Positions 34,406-45,663 of a stretch of 64,000 bases of DNA are shown piece after piece. This DNA is from Ilex aquifolium (Eukaryota > Streptophyta > Magnoliopsida > Aquifoliales > Aquifoliaceae): contig OX637407.1 in assembly GCA_951799425.1 (NCBI GenBank), forward strand, positions 26,719,691 to 26,783,690, given 5' to 3'. Within the stretch, counting starts at the first letter, position 1. Each line of letters starts with the position of its first letter. The notes under the pieces were generated by a model. The model was not told the origin of the DNA and searched no databases. It saw only the letters and a program-made list of their open reading frames with translations. Made by a program: the position numbers and the translations under genes.

Positions 34406-36869
34406 TGCCTTATGAACCACCTCAGTTAAATGAAACATGAGATTCCAACAATTTCAATATTGTTGAGAGAGTTAGAAGATCTTTTAGAATCATGATCGCT
34501 TTGAGATTTTACAGTTCACTGGTGAAGCTAAAATGGTATAATACCTCACACTACACCTTAATCTCGAATTACTATTGGTAAAAGGCATTCATCTTATCAA
34601 TGCAGTATTAGTTGTTTCAGCAATAATGTACAACTAATTAAGTAGTTGACCTATTTTCTATCGCAAAACTGATATAATTATGTGTTAATTCATTTTCTTT
34701 ATAAAACGAAGGAAAAAGAGAACAAGGAGGTACAGAGAGACATAGAGCATGTATTTACAACGAAGTCACGTCATGGAGTGTTTGAAGCACATGCACATAA
34801 TGGTGCACGTGTGGGCCAAATGACATTGATCCTAGCAAGAACAGAGATTTATGTAGCTGTTTCTCTATGTGTCAAGGTCTCCAAGAGGTTAATGGAGGTT
34901 TTTGACGGTGTAAACAGATGTGGTTGCTCCTAGAACTTCACTACTCAATCTGTGACCAACATGTTATTTGATGCGTTCTGTTTTTTTTTTTTTAATAGCA
35001 AAAAAACAGTTTAACATATCTTCATTTAGTAATAACTTGAGGTTTTTTTTTTCCAGGACTTAAGCATAGTGGTCCAGTTGTATGTGTTTGTAGATTATTT
35101 CAGTTGAATGATCCCATTGCTGGCATGTAGAATAATAAGATTAAGTATTATATACCAACAGATAGCTAGAGTTTTCTCTTTCTTTAACCGAAGCAGTTAC
35201 TATGTTCATGTACAATCAATACTCAACATTTTTTTGATTTGATGTGCTGGGTTTAGTTGTTTGCATTTTTATATACTATATGGTAAGTATTAGTTGTCGG
35301 GCAATCCTACTTTAACATATATTGCTATAACTCGAACTTCAGGGGTTATGTACTGAATAAAGGAAAATTTCGATGCGTATATGACTTAGACTCCATATCT
35401 AAAAGCTCATTGACTCTTAGAAAATTTGTATGGAACTGTTAAATTCCATGGTCCACTTACTATATGGCAGTGACTTATCTGCTAACTACATGGAATGCAT
35501 AGCCATCACTGTAACCCAGCCAGCAATTGATGAACGGCAACAGCTAAAGGGAGTTTATGAGGCTAATTGTTGTTGGTTTTTATTGTTTTGGGGTGTGCAA
35601 CTCCATGGAGTTGTAGGAATTGAACTGTTATGGGAGTTATAATATTAAAAGAGCACAATATTTTGGGGCTATTCCCGGACAAAATGAACAGTTGTGAACT
35701 GTAACTGTGGGTGTTTTGGCTCATTTTGGGGTGCTATAGTTAAATGGTTGTAGAACAATGTGATATCATTCTTCATATTATAGATTCACAGGAGGCACAT
35801 CAAAGGAAATACAAGAAGAAAGTGTCCAATTATTGAAACCAAAAATATACAATCGAAATTAAATGAAAACTAAACCATCAAATTTCATTTAACATTCAAA
35901 TACATTATCATCCAATTACTCACCCGGATGTCCCGACAAAGAGGATGTGAACACAAAACACTGGTACAAGTCCGGTCAGAAATCTGGAGGAAATAAATCA
36001 AATCATATCTAATGCAGTAATAATTGAAACCAAAAATAAACAAAAAATTCAGACCCTCTAAAGTTTGTGCACATATAACACATAAACCCCTATCGTTAGT
36101 GTCCGTTACTATAACCACTATAATTTCATTATGTAATCACAATATATAAACATATCAGTGCTTGTACTGTTTAGGATTCTTTTTTTTCCTTTTTTTTTTT
36201 TTTGAAAACAATGTTTGATTCTAATAAACAATAAAATAGAATACAAATGGGTATTAATTTGGGTCCTTTGATATGTTTGCACCGATTACGATTCTTTCCT
36301 CAAAATTTTAGGATTTTGTTTGGTTTTATTTCAATGGATCGTATAATAATTAACCATGGAAACATGTTGATTAGGTTTATTTCATAGGTTTGTAATAAAA
36401 TGGTTTTTTTAAAGAAAAAATTGGGTTCTTGTTTTTTATTTTATTTCAATGAATGACATAATAGAACATGAATTGGTATGCAGAATTTAAAATATTTGAT
36501 ATTTTGTATTTATATTGGGCCTCATACAAGAAAAGGTAATATTGGGATTATGTTGGCATATTGTGATGATATCATACAATTTTACAAATCTACTAAACAC
36601 TGGCAAGGGTCTATATGTTTACACGCACATTTGAGAGTCTTAAGTGCAATATTCTAAATGTGAGGGGGTCTACGTGATTAAACGATAAACCTCAAGGGGA
36701 CAAAGTATACTAACGACAGGAATTTAAGTGTTACACGCATACAAATCTCAAGGGTCTGAATGTAATTAAGTGATAAATCTCAGGGAATCTGAACGTGATT
36801 TACCCTAAAAGTTTCCAAATAGTTAAACTTCAGAATCTAGGAGAAGAGCCACAACATGCAATGGTACTG
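34406..36869. other. Helitron interior without recognisable genes
   Basis: Short frames at 34,682-34,933 and 35,430-35,642 (+) have no family similarity. A segment near 36,000-36,055 (AATCATATCTAATGCAGTA, then CCAAAAATAAAC) recurs at 39,593-39,650, an internal repeat of this part of the element. Confidence 0.4.
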
Positions 36870-38254
36870 ACCCCCATAAAACAGACACTCAGTCCCTGTT
36901 TTAACTCACATTTCAATACTATAACTCATTCAATATAAAATTACAAAGAAATAGAAAGAGAGCTAAAATTGAATATCAACTTCTAAAACGAAATCGGTTG
37001 TTAGTCTAAGAAGAGTAATTATCACCATGTTGAAACCAAAGGCAATTTTCTTTCTCTTTCCAACGAATTTATAGACAGATGCCACTGAAATATACAACCC
37101 TCTATATGTAGGTCTTGGTATAAAATTGAATATAAGTTAAATTCATTGAACGAACATTATATCTAAAAATAGAAAAAAAAATAAATCGAACAAGATATTA
37201 TACACAACGTCCGGAGATTCAAAATTTCCATATAATATAACATCAATTTGACGAAGTTCAACTTACTGTAACTAATCAGCCCAATGTTGAAATTATCAGT
37301 ATAAAAGTAGCACCAAACCAATTATATCCTATTGGAAGTATTCAAAATTAAATTAGGAAAAGAATAAATAAGGCTAATCATGTTGAAAGTATTTTAAACC
37401 CAATACAAAGTAGACAAATAGCCAACATACAAAATTAGAAAATCAACACATTATTACTCTAACTCAAAAATTAACTTGAAGTAGAAAAATAATTTCATGA
37501 TCAAATTTCCAATTGAAGTTCATTGGCCTACTCAAATTCCAAAAGAGGAAAGTCATTTGAATTGAAATTTGACCATAACTAATCAAATTCACAAAGAGTA
37601 AAAGTCATATTGCACCTGGGACTCACCCCCATAAAACAGACACTCAGTCCCTGTTTTAAATCACATTTCAATGCTATAACTCATTCAATATAAAATTACA
37701 AAGAAATAGAAAGAGAGCTAAAATTGAATATCAACTTCTAAATCGAAATCGGTTGTTAGTCTAAGAAGAGTAATTATCACCATGTTGAAACCAAAGGCAA
37801 TTTTCTTTCTCTTTCCAACGAATTTATAGACAGATGCCACTGAAATATACAACCCTCTATGTGTAGGTCTTGGTATAAAATTGAATATAAGTTTAAATTC
37901 ATTGAACGAACATTATATCTAAAAATAGAAAAAAAACTAAATCGAACAAGATATTATACACAACGTCCGGAGATTCAAAATTTTCATATAATATAATATC
38001 AATTTGACAAAGTTCAACTTACTGTAACTAATCAGCCCAATGTTGAAATTATCAGTATAAAAGTAGCACCAAACCAATTATATCCTATTGGAAGTATTCA
38101 AAATTAAATTAGGAAAAGAATAAATAAGGCCAATCATGTTGAAAGTATTTTAAACCCAATACAAAGTAGACAAATAGCCAACATACAAAATTAGAAAATC
38201 AACACATTATTACTCTAACTCAAAAATTAACTTGAAGTAGAAAAATAATTTCAT
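36870..38254. repeat. direct duplication of about 630 bp inside the Helitron
   Basis: The block 36,870-37,498 recurs at 37,625-38,254 with an offset of 755-756 bp and only scattered differences (for example GTTAAATTC against GTTTAAATTC). Both copies begin ACCCCCATAAAACAGAC and end AGAAAAATAATTTCAT. A 126-bp spacer separates them. It is non-coding. Confidence 0.9.
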
Positions 38255-38486
38255 CATCATAGCTTCTAATAGATGTTTCATAATCAAAATAAAAAAAGCT
38301 GTCATAACTCATACCCAAAAGACCATATGAGAAAGAAACAATTCAGTCTCCATTGTAGATGTGGCAAATGGTTTGATAATCTTGATAATAATGCTAATCA
38401 CTCGGACTGACTGAATTTTTTATCTGATCTGTAATACTCTGTGAAGATTCTTTCTCTTCCTTATTTGTCCTACCTGCATGCATGCA

Positions 38487-38596
38487 GGAGTATCTCCACT
38501 ACTACTGTGAGTATCTTTACTACTACTGTGATCCTCCTGTGTCATAGAGACATTAAATCTAGCAATATTTTGATGGATGAGAATTTTGTTGCAAAG
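38487..38596 (+). pseudogene. captured receptor-like kinase exon fragment
   Basis: The plus strand reads YYYCDPPVCHRDIKSSNILM followed by DENFVAK and a GT donor at 38,597. This is the catalytic-loop region of a plant receptor-like protein kinase (HRDxKxxN motif with Asp and Asn kept). The preceding Tyr-rich part has a small duplication (TATCT...ACTACTACTGTGA twice). No other kinase subdomain follows. It lies 180 bp before GEX1-derived exons on the same strand, inside the first Helitron. Confidence 0.7.
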
Positions 38597-38779
38597 GTAA
38601 TATACTCAACTGGATCCAACTGTATGCCTGAGATTTTGTGATTCTGAACTGTTTTGTTGATATTAAAAGTGTGTGTTTTGGTCTTTTGTTGAATCCTTTT
38701 TATCATGGACACTGAATTTTGGACTGTTTATTTTACTTCACATAATTGTTTGAACAATTGCAACCTCTCTGTTTTACAG

Positions 38780-39438
38780 GAAGCTTTTGAATCAAAGCAA
38801 GCAAGCATGTTCATTGCCATACACAAGCTCTTTGCCTTGCACAATGCTATGCTCCTTGAATCACGACTAATTAAAACTTTCTTAGTCTACTCAATATTTA
38901 TCTTTGTGCTCTACATGTTCACCAGTACAAAGCAAACACACATTGTGAGACCAAGGCTCTATATAGGTAATTAATTAATTTATCTTTGTGCTCTTCTGAA
39001 ATGTGAAACATAGAATAGGTTTTACACTCAAGATTGTTGTTTTACATTTGATTTTCATTTGCAGGGTTATGTCTGTCATTCTTGATTGAATTCACTATAC
39101 TACAGTACAACACAAATGATATTGAACAAGAAGCATGGATAATAAGTATCATAGATCATTCTTTGTCCTTCTTGCCTCAATCCAACTTCTATATGCCATT
39201 TGTACATACAGGTGAAAATACAAACTTGAGTAATCTTGGTGTTGAGATCCGTGTACATATAAGTAATCTATTCAAGTGTCTATATTGATTATTGTGCAGA
39301 GACTACGAAATGTTGAACCACCAGATGCTAGCTACACTGATTGAGAAAGTCAATGGCATGCAAAGAAACAAAAAGTCATTGTGGGACATGGATAGTGAGG
39401 TGAACTGGTCTTCGTGGGTTCACACTGAGCTACCATAA
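38780..39438 (+). pseudogene. GEX1: captured GEX1 (GAMETE EXPRESSED 1) C-terminal fragment
   Basis: GEX1 is a nuclear-envelope membrane protein needed for gamete nuclear fusion and embryo development. Plus-strand exons begin at 38,780 (to 38,966), 39,065 and 39,300 (to 39,438). They read ESRLIKTFLVYSIFIFVLYM, FTSTKQTHIVRPRLYIG, LCLSFLIEFTILQYNTNDIE, then DYEMLNHQMLATLIEKVNGM and DMDSEVNWSSWVHTELP with a stop. These match the conserved transmembrane and C-terminal parts of plant GEX1 as I know it. The middle exon loses similarity after SIIDHSL and runs to a frame that does not join the last exon cleanly. The N-terminal two-thirds is absent. The fragment runs opposite to RepHel. Confidence 0.7.
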
Positions 39439-40371
39439 GATTTAAACAAATTACAAGACCCAGACTTTAAGCAGGAACAAAAAAGAAACCAAACACCATG
39501 AAAAGACATAAATTAATGTTCTCCACCAGCAACTAAATAGAATAATAAACTGAATCAAAAAATAATTCACAAATAAGAAAACAATAGCATAAATCATATC
39601 TAATTCAGTAATAATTCAAACCAAAAATAAACTAAAAATTCAGAACTAATAATTTTAACACAGTAGTTACCTGGTAAGAGGGAGAGGGTAGAGCTCCTCT
39701 AGCGGTTGAAAGGTTGAAGAAGAAGCAGCTTTGTTGTGTAAAGTATAATGCCAAGACACAAGCACTGGCAAATAGGATTTCGAAGAAATTCTCGGACAGA
39801 AAAGCGCGAGCGTAAATAGGATTACAAAGAAGCACAACAGTCTTTTTAATTAAACAAATTAATTGCTGGGATGTGTATAGCCATAACCAAAGAAAATGGA
39901 TGCCTAATTGAAATCTATAATGAGTAACTGACTTTGGTAATTGAATATATGTAATTAAATACATTTGGGGAGAGAGAGACTCAGAGGGGGACGGTGAAGG
40001 GGGGTCCATGACGGTGTGAGAGAGAGAGTGGGAGGGCGACGGTGAAGGGGGGTGGTGTGCTCTTCTCTGATCGGTGAAGGGAGGTGGAGAGACAGATAGG
40101 GAAGCTGAAGAGGTGGGGCTGTGAATTTGCAGGAGACAGAGAGAGAAAAATGGAGAGAAAGTAGGAGAGAGGAAGAGGCTGTAACGGCTATGTGAATGTG
40201 ATAGAGGAAATAGGGAGAGAGAGAGAAGACAGAGGGAAGATAGAGAGAATTTAGGAACAGAGTGATTAACGCCTGGGAAGCGGAGGATATGGATGATATA
40301 ATAAAATTGTTAAAGGATAAAATTGGAAATAAAATGTTTTTCACATATGCTGGCTTTTTAAAGTAGTATAG
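39439..40371. other. 5'-terminal region of the first Helitron
   Basis: The stretch contains GA-rich low-complexity DNA (39,966-40,260) with a short duplicated word (GACGGTGAAGGGGGGT at about 39,989 and 40,038). The proline/serine-rich minus-strand frames across it follow from the repeat. The terminal bases GCTTTTTAAAGTAGTATAGA form the Helitron 5' end read in reverse. Confidence 0.5.
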
Positions 40372-40484
40372 ATATAGATATGTATATTTTACCTTTATAT
40401 TTATATATAAAATTAATGTATACATAATATGTAATCTATGAAATTAATTTTTCTAGTTTTTCCACACATTCACTTTATTGTAGC

Positions 40485-41036
40485 GGAAATGAGAATGCTA
40501 AGTTGGATGTGTGGAAAAACTAGAAATGATAGAATAAAAAATGACCATATTAGAAAAGAGAAAATATTGATGCTATTGGAACATAATTTGGGGACATAAT
40601 GAGTTGTCACCAATGAAATGATAATGAATTCATTTAATTCTACAATGAGACTCATCATTAAATATATTTTACTATCATTTCATTGGTAACAACTCATTAT
40701 GTCCCAAAATTATGTCTCAATAACATTGATCTTAGAGAAATAGTAGAAGTAACACCAATTGAGGATAAGTTAAGAGAAAATAGATTAAGATGGTTTGATC
40801 ATTTTCAACAAAGGTCAATAGAGGCACTGGTTCGAAAAAATGAGACAATCTCTCTTAATGGTGCTAGAAGTAGGGGTAGATCTAAATTAACATTGAACAA
40901 AATAATAAGAAATAATATATAAATATTTAATTTAAATGAGCGTATAGTGCATAATCGAAATGAATTGCGAATACAGACTCATATAAGCGATCCCAAATGA
41001 TTGGAACACAGTTTAGTTTGGTTTGGTTTGGTTTTT
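40485..41036 (+). pseudogene. LINE 3' end, split by a MITE
   Basis: The plus strand reads EMRMLSWMCGKTRNDRIKND then, after a 153-bp insert, EVTPIEDKLRENRLRWFDHF and later NRNELRIQTHISDPK. These are the typical C-terminal words of plant LINE reverse transcriptase proteins. It ends in a TTTGG-repeat tail near 41,015-41,034. The MITE (40,572-40,724) and a frame change disrupt it. Confidence 0.7.
40572..40724. mobile_element. 153-bp MITE inside the LINE remnant
   Basis: The left end GCTATTGGAACATAATTTGG mirrors the right end (reverse complement GTTATTGAGACATAATTTTG). Similarity continues through GACATAATGAGTTGT and ACCAATGAAATGATA. ATTGAT flanks both sides (40,566-40,571 and 40,725-40,730). The arms make up nearly the whole element, which would fold into a long hairpin. 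Confidence 0.7.
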
Positions 41037-41140
41037 CTCTCACTTTTGGAGTAATTGATTTTGGTGAATTGGAAGGAAAGCTAAAACGTCCACTTTTTCA
41101 TTCTTTTTATTTTTCTTCCTTATCAAACATGATGTTTTAT

Positions 41141-42144
41141 GGGAAAATTGGAAGGTGTACATCAAATTGGAGTTAATTGTTAAAAAGTACACATAAAAAA
41201 AATGTAGGGTAAAAAAGTTCTTAATTTTGATGCTTATTTGTTTTCAAGTACATTATTTGAAATTGTCATATTTTTTTCTTACATTTATATCCTTCCTTGA
41301 TCCATGCGTATTTTTTTTGGAAAGTGGTGCATTAAACATCTCATAGTTTTATAGGAGAACTTTAATATTTTCGTATTTTTATGTCCTCCGTTGATTCATG
41401 CGTATTTTTTTTTTTTGAAAAGTAGTGCATTAAACATCTCTAATTTTATAGGAGAACTTTAATATTTCGTATTTTTATGTCCTCCGTTGATTCATGCGTA
41501 TTATTTTTTTGGAAAGTGGTTTTGTTTTCAAATTATATTTAATGCACCTTGATTCATGCGTATTGTTTTTGGAAAGTGGTTTTGTTTTCAAATTATATTA
41601 ATTTCCGAACTCCATAACAGTGTAACAATAACAGTATAACAAAACATTTACACAAAATATTGTACTATTACATTTTGTCAAACATATATTTTAATATAAT
41701 TTCATTCAAAACAGTTCACTCAGTTTTGAATTTGTTACCACATGCACAAAACCACTGAACACTGTTTTTGTTACACTATTATGAAGTTCGGATATTAACA
41801 AATTTTAAAATTTAAACAAAGTGATATATCCTAAAATAAATGGAATATTAAAGTTCTCTCATAAAATTAGGAGATATTTAATGCATAAATATAATTTGAA
41901 AACAAAATCATTTTTTTAAAAAAAATACGCATGAATTAAGGTGTATTAGAGATTTCGAATTAAATGACCATAAATTTCAGCGCTTAAGATAAATGTCTTG
42001 TTATAATTTTTAGGAAAGAAAATTTTACAAAATGGGCATTTACGTGTCTTTGTATATCAACTGTGTACTTTTTTTCAAAATATTTTGTTATGTATACTTT
42101 TTTACAATTATATCTAATTTAGTGTACCGACTTCTAAATGACTC
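41141..42144. mobile_element. 1.0-kb fold-back element (MULE type) with perfect 9-bp duplication
   Basis: ATGTTTTAT stands at both sides (41,132-41,140 and 42,145-42,153). The two halves mirror each other along much of their length. For example GGTGTACATCAAATTGG pairs with CTAATTTAGTGTACCG, ATAGGAGAACTTTAATA with ATTAAAGTTCTCTCAT, and TTCCGAACTCCATAACAGTG with TATTATGAAGTTCGG. Within the left arm, a TTGATTCATGCGTATT unit of about 90 bp is repeated four times. There is no coding capacity. Confidence 0.75.
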
Positions 42145-42301
42145 ATGTTTTATCTATCACTCTAATTTTCCATCTTTCCATTTTTTCATCGTAACAAACA
42201 AAACATAAGGATGCAGAAATTTTATTTTTTAAAATTTTTATTATTTTAATTAATCAAAATTATATATATATATAATTTGATATATTTACCTATTATTTTA
42301 T

Positions 42302-42995
42302 GGGAAATTTGGAGGGCGGTCCCCCTATATGGACTTGTTTGGATTTAAGTCCGTCAAGGAAACTTATTTGTTATGAAGTCCGTTTTTTGTCAATTTTACT
42401 ATACTATCCCTTCCCTTTAGAAGTGAAATAAAACTAAAAATTAAAAACTCCTAAAATCTTAGGAGTTTGACTAACATTAAAATATTTTCTCTCTCATATC
42501 TATCTATATCCATATATAGGTTAAGAGTTTGACTAACATTAAAATTTTGCCTCTCTCTTATCTATCTATATCCATATATAGGTTAGGTATATATATATAG
42601 TAACATTAAAAATAAAAAATAGTAACATTCAAATACAAAAAAAGTTATGATTTAGATACAAAAAATAATACATTTAAACACAAAAAAATAGTAACATTTA
42701 AACATAAAAAAAAATTGAAACATTCAATATTAATATTTTTAAAAAATAACAACAGTAACATGTTCAACAAAAATTGTAACATACTTAACAATAATTATTT
42801 CTCTCAAATTCAAACGCAAAAAATAGTATCATTCAAACACAAAAAATAGTAATATTCAAAAACAAAACAAATAGTAACATTGAATATTAATATTTAGTAA
42901 AATAATAGTAGTAACATGCTCAACAAAAACAGTAACATGCTCAAAATAATAGGAAAATGAACAGTAACATAATAAAAAAAATAGTAACATGAATT

Positions 42996-43079
<84 letters not shown>

Positions 43080-43115
43080 TTTTGAATTTGAATTTTAAAT
43101 TTATGATGGAGATTT

Positions 43116-43169
<54 letters not shown>

Positions 43170-43464
43170 TTTGAATTTGATATAGAGAGAGAGAGAGAGA
43201 GAGAGATTTTTGAATTTGAATTTTAAATTTATGATGGAGATTTTATTGGCATATTTTAATTGACCTTGAATTAAGGGATAACAATTTCTAAAATAGGAAA
43301 TGAATTTAACTTCCTTTCAAAGAAGGGTATTTTTGAGATAAAAAAAAAAAGTGGACTTAAGTCATTACATATAATTTTAAACATGGACTTAGCCTCTTAT
43401 AAGTTTCCTTGCCGGACTCATCTCCAAACAAGTACATCTACGAGGACTCACTTCCAATTTCCAC
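42302..43464. mobile_element. 1.16-kb MULE with perfect 9-bp target duplication
   Basis: TTATTTTAT stands at both sides (42,293-42,301 and 43,465-43,473). Left end GGGAAATTTGGAGGG mirrors the right end (reverse complement GTGGAAATTGGAAG); further in, GGACTTGTTTGGATTTAAG pairs with CTCATCTCCAAACAAGTAC and GTCAAGGAAACTTAT with TAAGTTTCCTTGCC. The interior is simple repeats: AGTAACATT words (42,597-42,990), TA and GA runs (42,999-43,077) and two more GA runs. An uninterrupted paralogue of the target lies near 17,953. Confidence 0.8.
42999..43205. repeat. TA and GA microsatellites
   Basis: About 21 TA units run directly into about 18 GA units. Two further GA blocks (about 43,126-43,166 and 43,184-43,206) are separated by near-identical TTTGAATTTGAATTTTAAATTT spacers, suggesting local duplication. 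The frames across it are artefacts. Confidence 0.9.
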
Positions 43465-43473
43465 TTATTTTAT

Positions 43474-45660
43474 TTAGTTTGTTATATTAACAGTTCAATT
43501 AAAGCTATTAGGCTAGCCCATCAGTCCTCTCAGCTATAAAATTTCATGCCCAAACATTACTCGACTGGGCTGTCCAATAGCATGGTGGGGCTGACGAGCC
43601 ATCATGCTGATTATTGGGCCTTGAGCCCAGGGCTAATCCTTAACAGCAGGCACATGCTAATAAAGCCCAAATTCAAGAAGGCCCATATTCATATCAGTTC
43701 GTAGCATTCAATTCATGGTCACTTTCTATTCTAGTGTTCACCATGGATCATGGTTACGACTAAGTCTGCCAATGGATATTCGATATGAACTCAAATCTGA
43801 TTAGTTGAATATTTTTGGATTAATATTTTTTATCCATAATTCGAATTCAAATTTGAATCTAATATTTTATATTTCACAGATTCAGATTTGGATATTCTTA
43901 TATCCGATCCAATTTATTTATGTATTTTTATATAAATATTAAAGAAATTAAGTAATTATTTTAAAAAAAATTAGTTACAATTTAGATATAATTCGTTAAA
44001 ATTTAATTAATTTAGTTATTCGAATCAGATAGAATTTTCAAATCGAATATGCACCACAAAAAAATAAAATTTTTTCGAATTATCGAATCAGATTCGAATC
44101 AGACTTTTGAAATTGGATTCGAATTCAAATAAGATATAATCCGATCTAAACCTGATTCATTGATAGGCCTAGTTACAAGTTCACAAATGTTAGGTCATTA
44201 AAAAAAAAAACTTTCAGAAATAGAGTAGAATAAACAATCCAAAGAGTATTTTACTGAAAAGATAGATAGATCCCATCTCTCTATATTATTATAAAAAAAT
44301 TATAGAAATCAGGTTTAATTAAAAAATATGCCAAAAGCAAAAAAATAAAATGAAAGAACATGGTCTTCTCTAATCATCATGGCCCACTACTACCTGGCCA
44401 CTTCAAAAAAATTTCTACCTTCCACTTTCTTTTTTTTTTTTTTGAGAATTTTCGGAGGGAGTATTCTTTCTGGCTTTTCTTAAGGACTAGAGCGTTTTTC
44501 TGGAGGTTGAGTTTGTTTGTTTTGATAAGAGATTCTTTCTATTCTTCTCTTTGTTTCTATATGAACCCTGACATATTACTATTTCCTAGGGGTGTCTATG
44601 GATTAGGTTGGCTCATAGATTTTGTTATCCTGCTCAAAAAATAGGTTCAAAGTCTGATACGTTCGATAGTTGGTATGTCTAAGCTCAAATCAAATATCCT
44701 TCAAGAGAGGTTGGGCTTGCCCTCAATCCCATTATCTGGTCCAAAATTCGGCCCATGAACCCGCCAGCCTAGCCTAGCCCAACCAGACCAACTAGGTTGT
44801 CTACAATTTCACCCAAATGTTTGAAAAAAAGTTGACAATTGAAACTTTTGAAAGTTTTGTGATAATATATGCATCTAAAAAAAAATAGTTAAGTACACTC
44901 AATGCTCAACTCAAAAAAAAGAGTTAGGCTCCTTTTCTATTCATAAATAAAATTATTCTTTATTTATTTTTTGTCTATTTTAACTCTACTTTTAATTCAA
45001 AAATATAATTTATAAAAATATTAGGTTGAAAACTTTTTAAATAAAATTATATATATATATAAAGGTCCGAGTTGGACTGCGGATAGTCTATCTTTACCCA
45101 AAGTCCAATCCGACCCGTCCAGGATAAGGACTTGGGCCTACCTACTTAGGTCTAGTCCAAAAAAAATTTGCGACCCTAACTCGACCCATGGATATCCTAC
45201 TTTTTCTTTGTGATAATGATCTGGATAGTGTCACTAGTCCCTTCAACCCGCCTCCATCATCTGGTAAGTATCTTAATGAAAACTCAAGGTTTAGGCATTG
45301 GCAAGTGCTTTTCAAGGGTTCCCAAGCGGAGATTGCATAGGTAATATCTATTCGTGCCGGGTTTAATCGGGTTTCATCTTTGTTGGGGATAACAAGCGAG
45401 AGTAACAAAAAAGTATTAGTGGGCACTAATGACTTCGACGCGAATTCAGAACAAACTGAAAACTGCAAACTTTGGAGAGGAGGTTTCTGAAACATCTTCC
45501 TTGCCTCTTATTGAGAAGGCTTCTATGTAGGAGGCTCACAAGGTCGAATACGGTTTCTTGGAAAGTAATTTGGCTGCTTTAAGGTTTGGGTACACTATTC
45601 TCGACTTTGTTCACCCCTTTTTGAACCATTTTAATGTTTTTTGAGATCTATAAGTCAAAA
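43474..45660. other. gene-free intergenic DNA
   Basis: No supportable gene. The AT-rich part at 43,760-44,170 repeats GATTCGAAT-type words. The part at 45,060-45,500 has several CCCAAGTCC and GACCC words but no recognised element end. Confidence 0.45.
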
Positions 45661-45663
45661 TTG

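Larger units (their letters stand above)
19112..40372 (-). mobile_element. 21.3-kb Helitron with RepHel, RPA-like gene and captured gene pieces
   Basis: Helitrons transpose by rolling circle, insert between A and T without target duplication, start with TC and end with a hairpin followed by CTRR. Read on the minus strand, this element starts TCTATACTACTTTAAAAAGC at 40,372. It ends with the hairpin CACGTGC-AAC-GCACGTG (19,124-19,140), eight bases, then CTAG (19,112-19,115). The flanking bases are A upstream and T downstream. A second TC six bases further out (40,378) makes the 5' end uncertain by 6 bp. Inside are an RPA-like gene and a Rep-helicase gene on the same strand, as in other plant Helitrons. 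Fragments of at least four host genes are also present. A 755-bp-offset duplication and a LINE fragment account for part of its unusual length. Confidence 0.8.

Noticed and set aside
40377..40378. Alternative Helitron 5' terminus six bases further out
   Set aside because: TCTATATC precedes TCTATACTACTT, so either TC could be the end. I kept the inner one because its sequence is closer to the common plant Helitron start and it is flanked by A; the choice is not certain.
39632..40425. Two long Pro/Ser/Leu-rich minus-strand frames near the Helitron 5' end
   Set aside because: The composition comes from GA-rich DNA; no splice pattern or family similarity.
42989..43174. Frame of alternating Tyr-Ile and Arg-Glu residues
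   Set aside because: Translation of TA and GA microsatellites.
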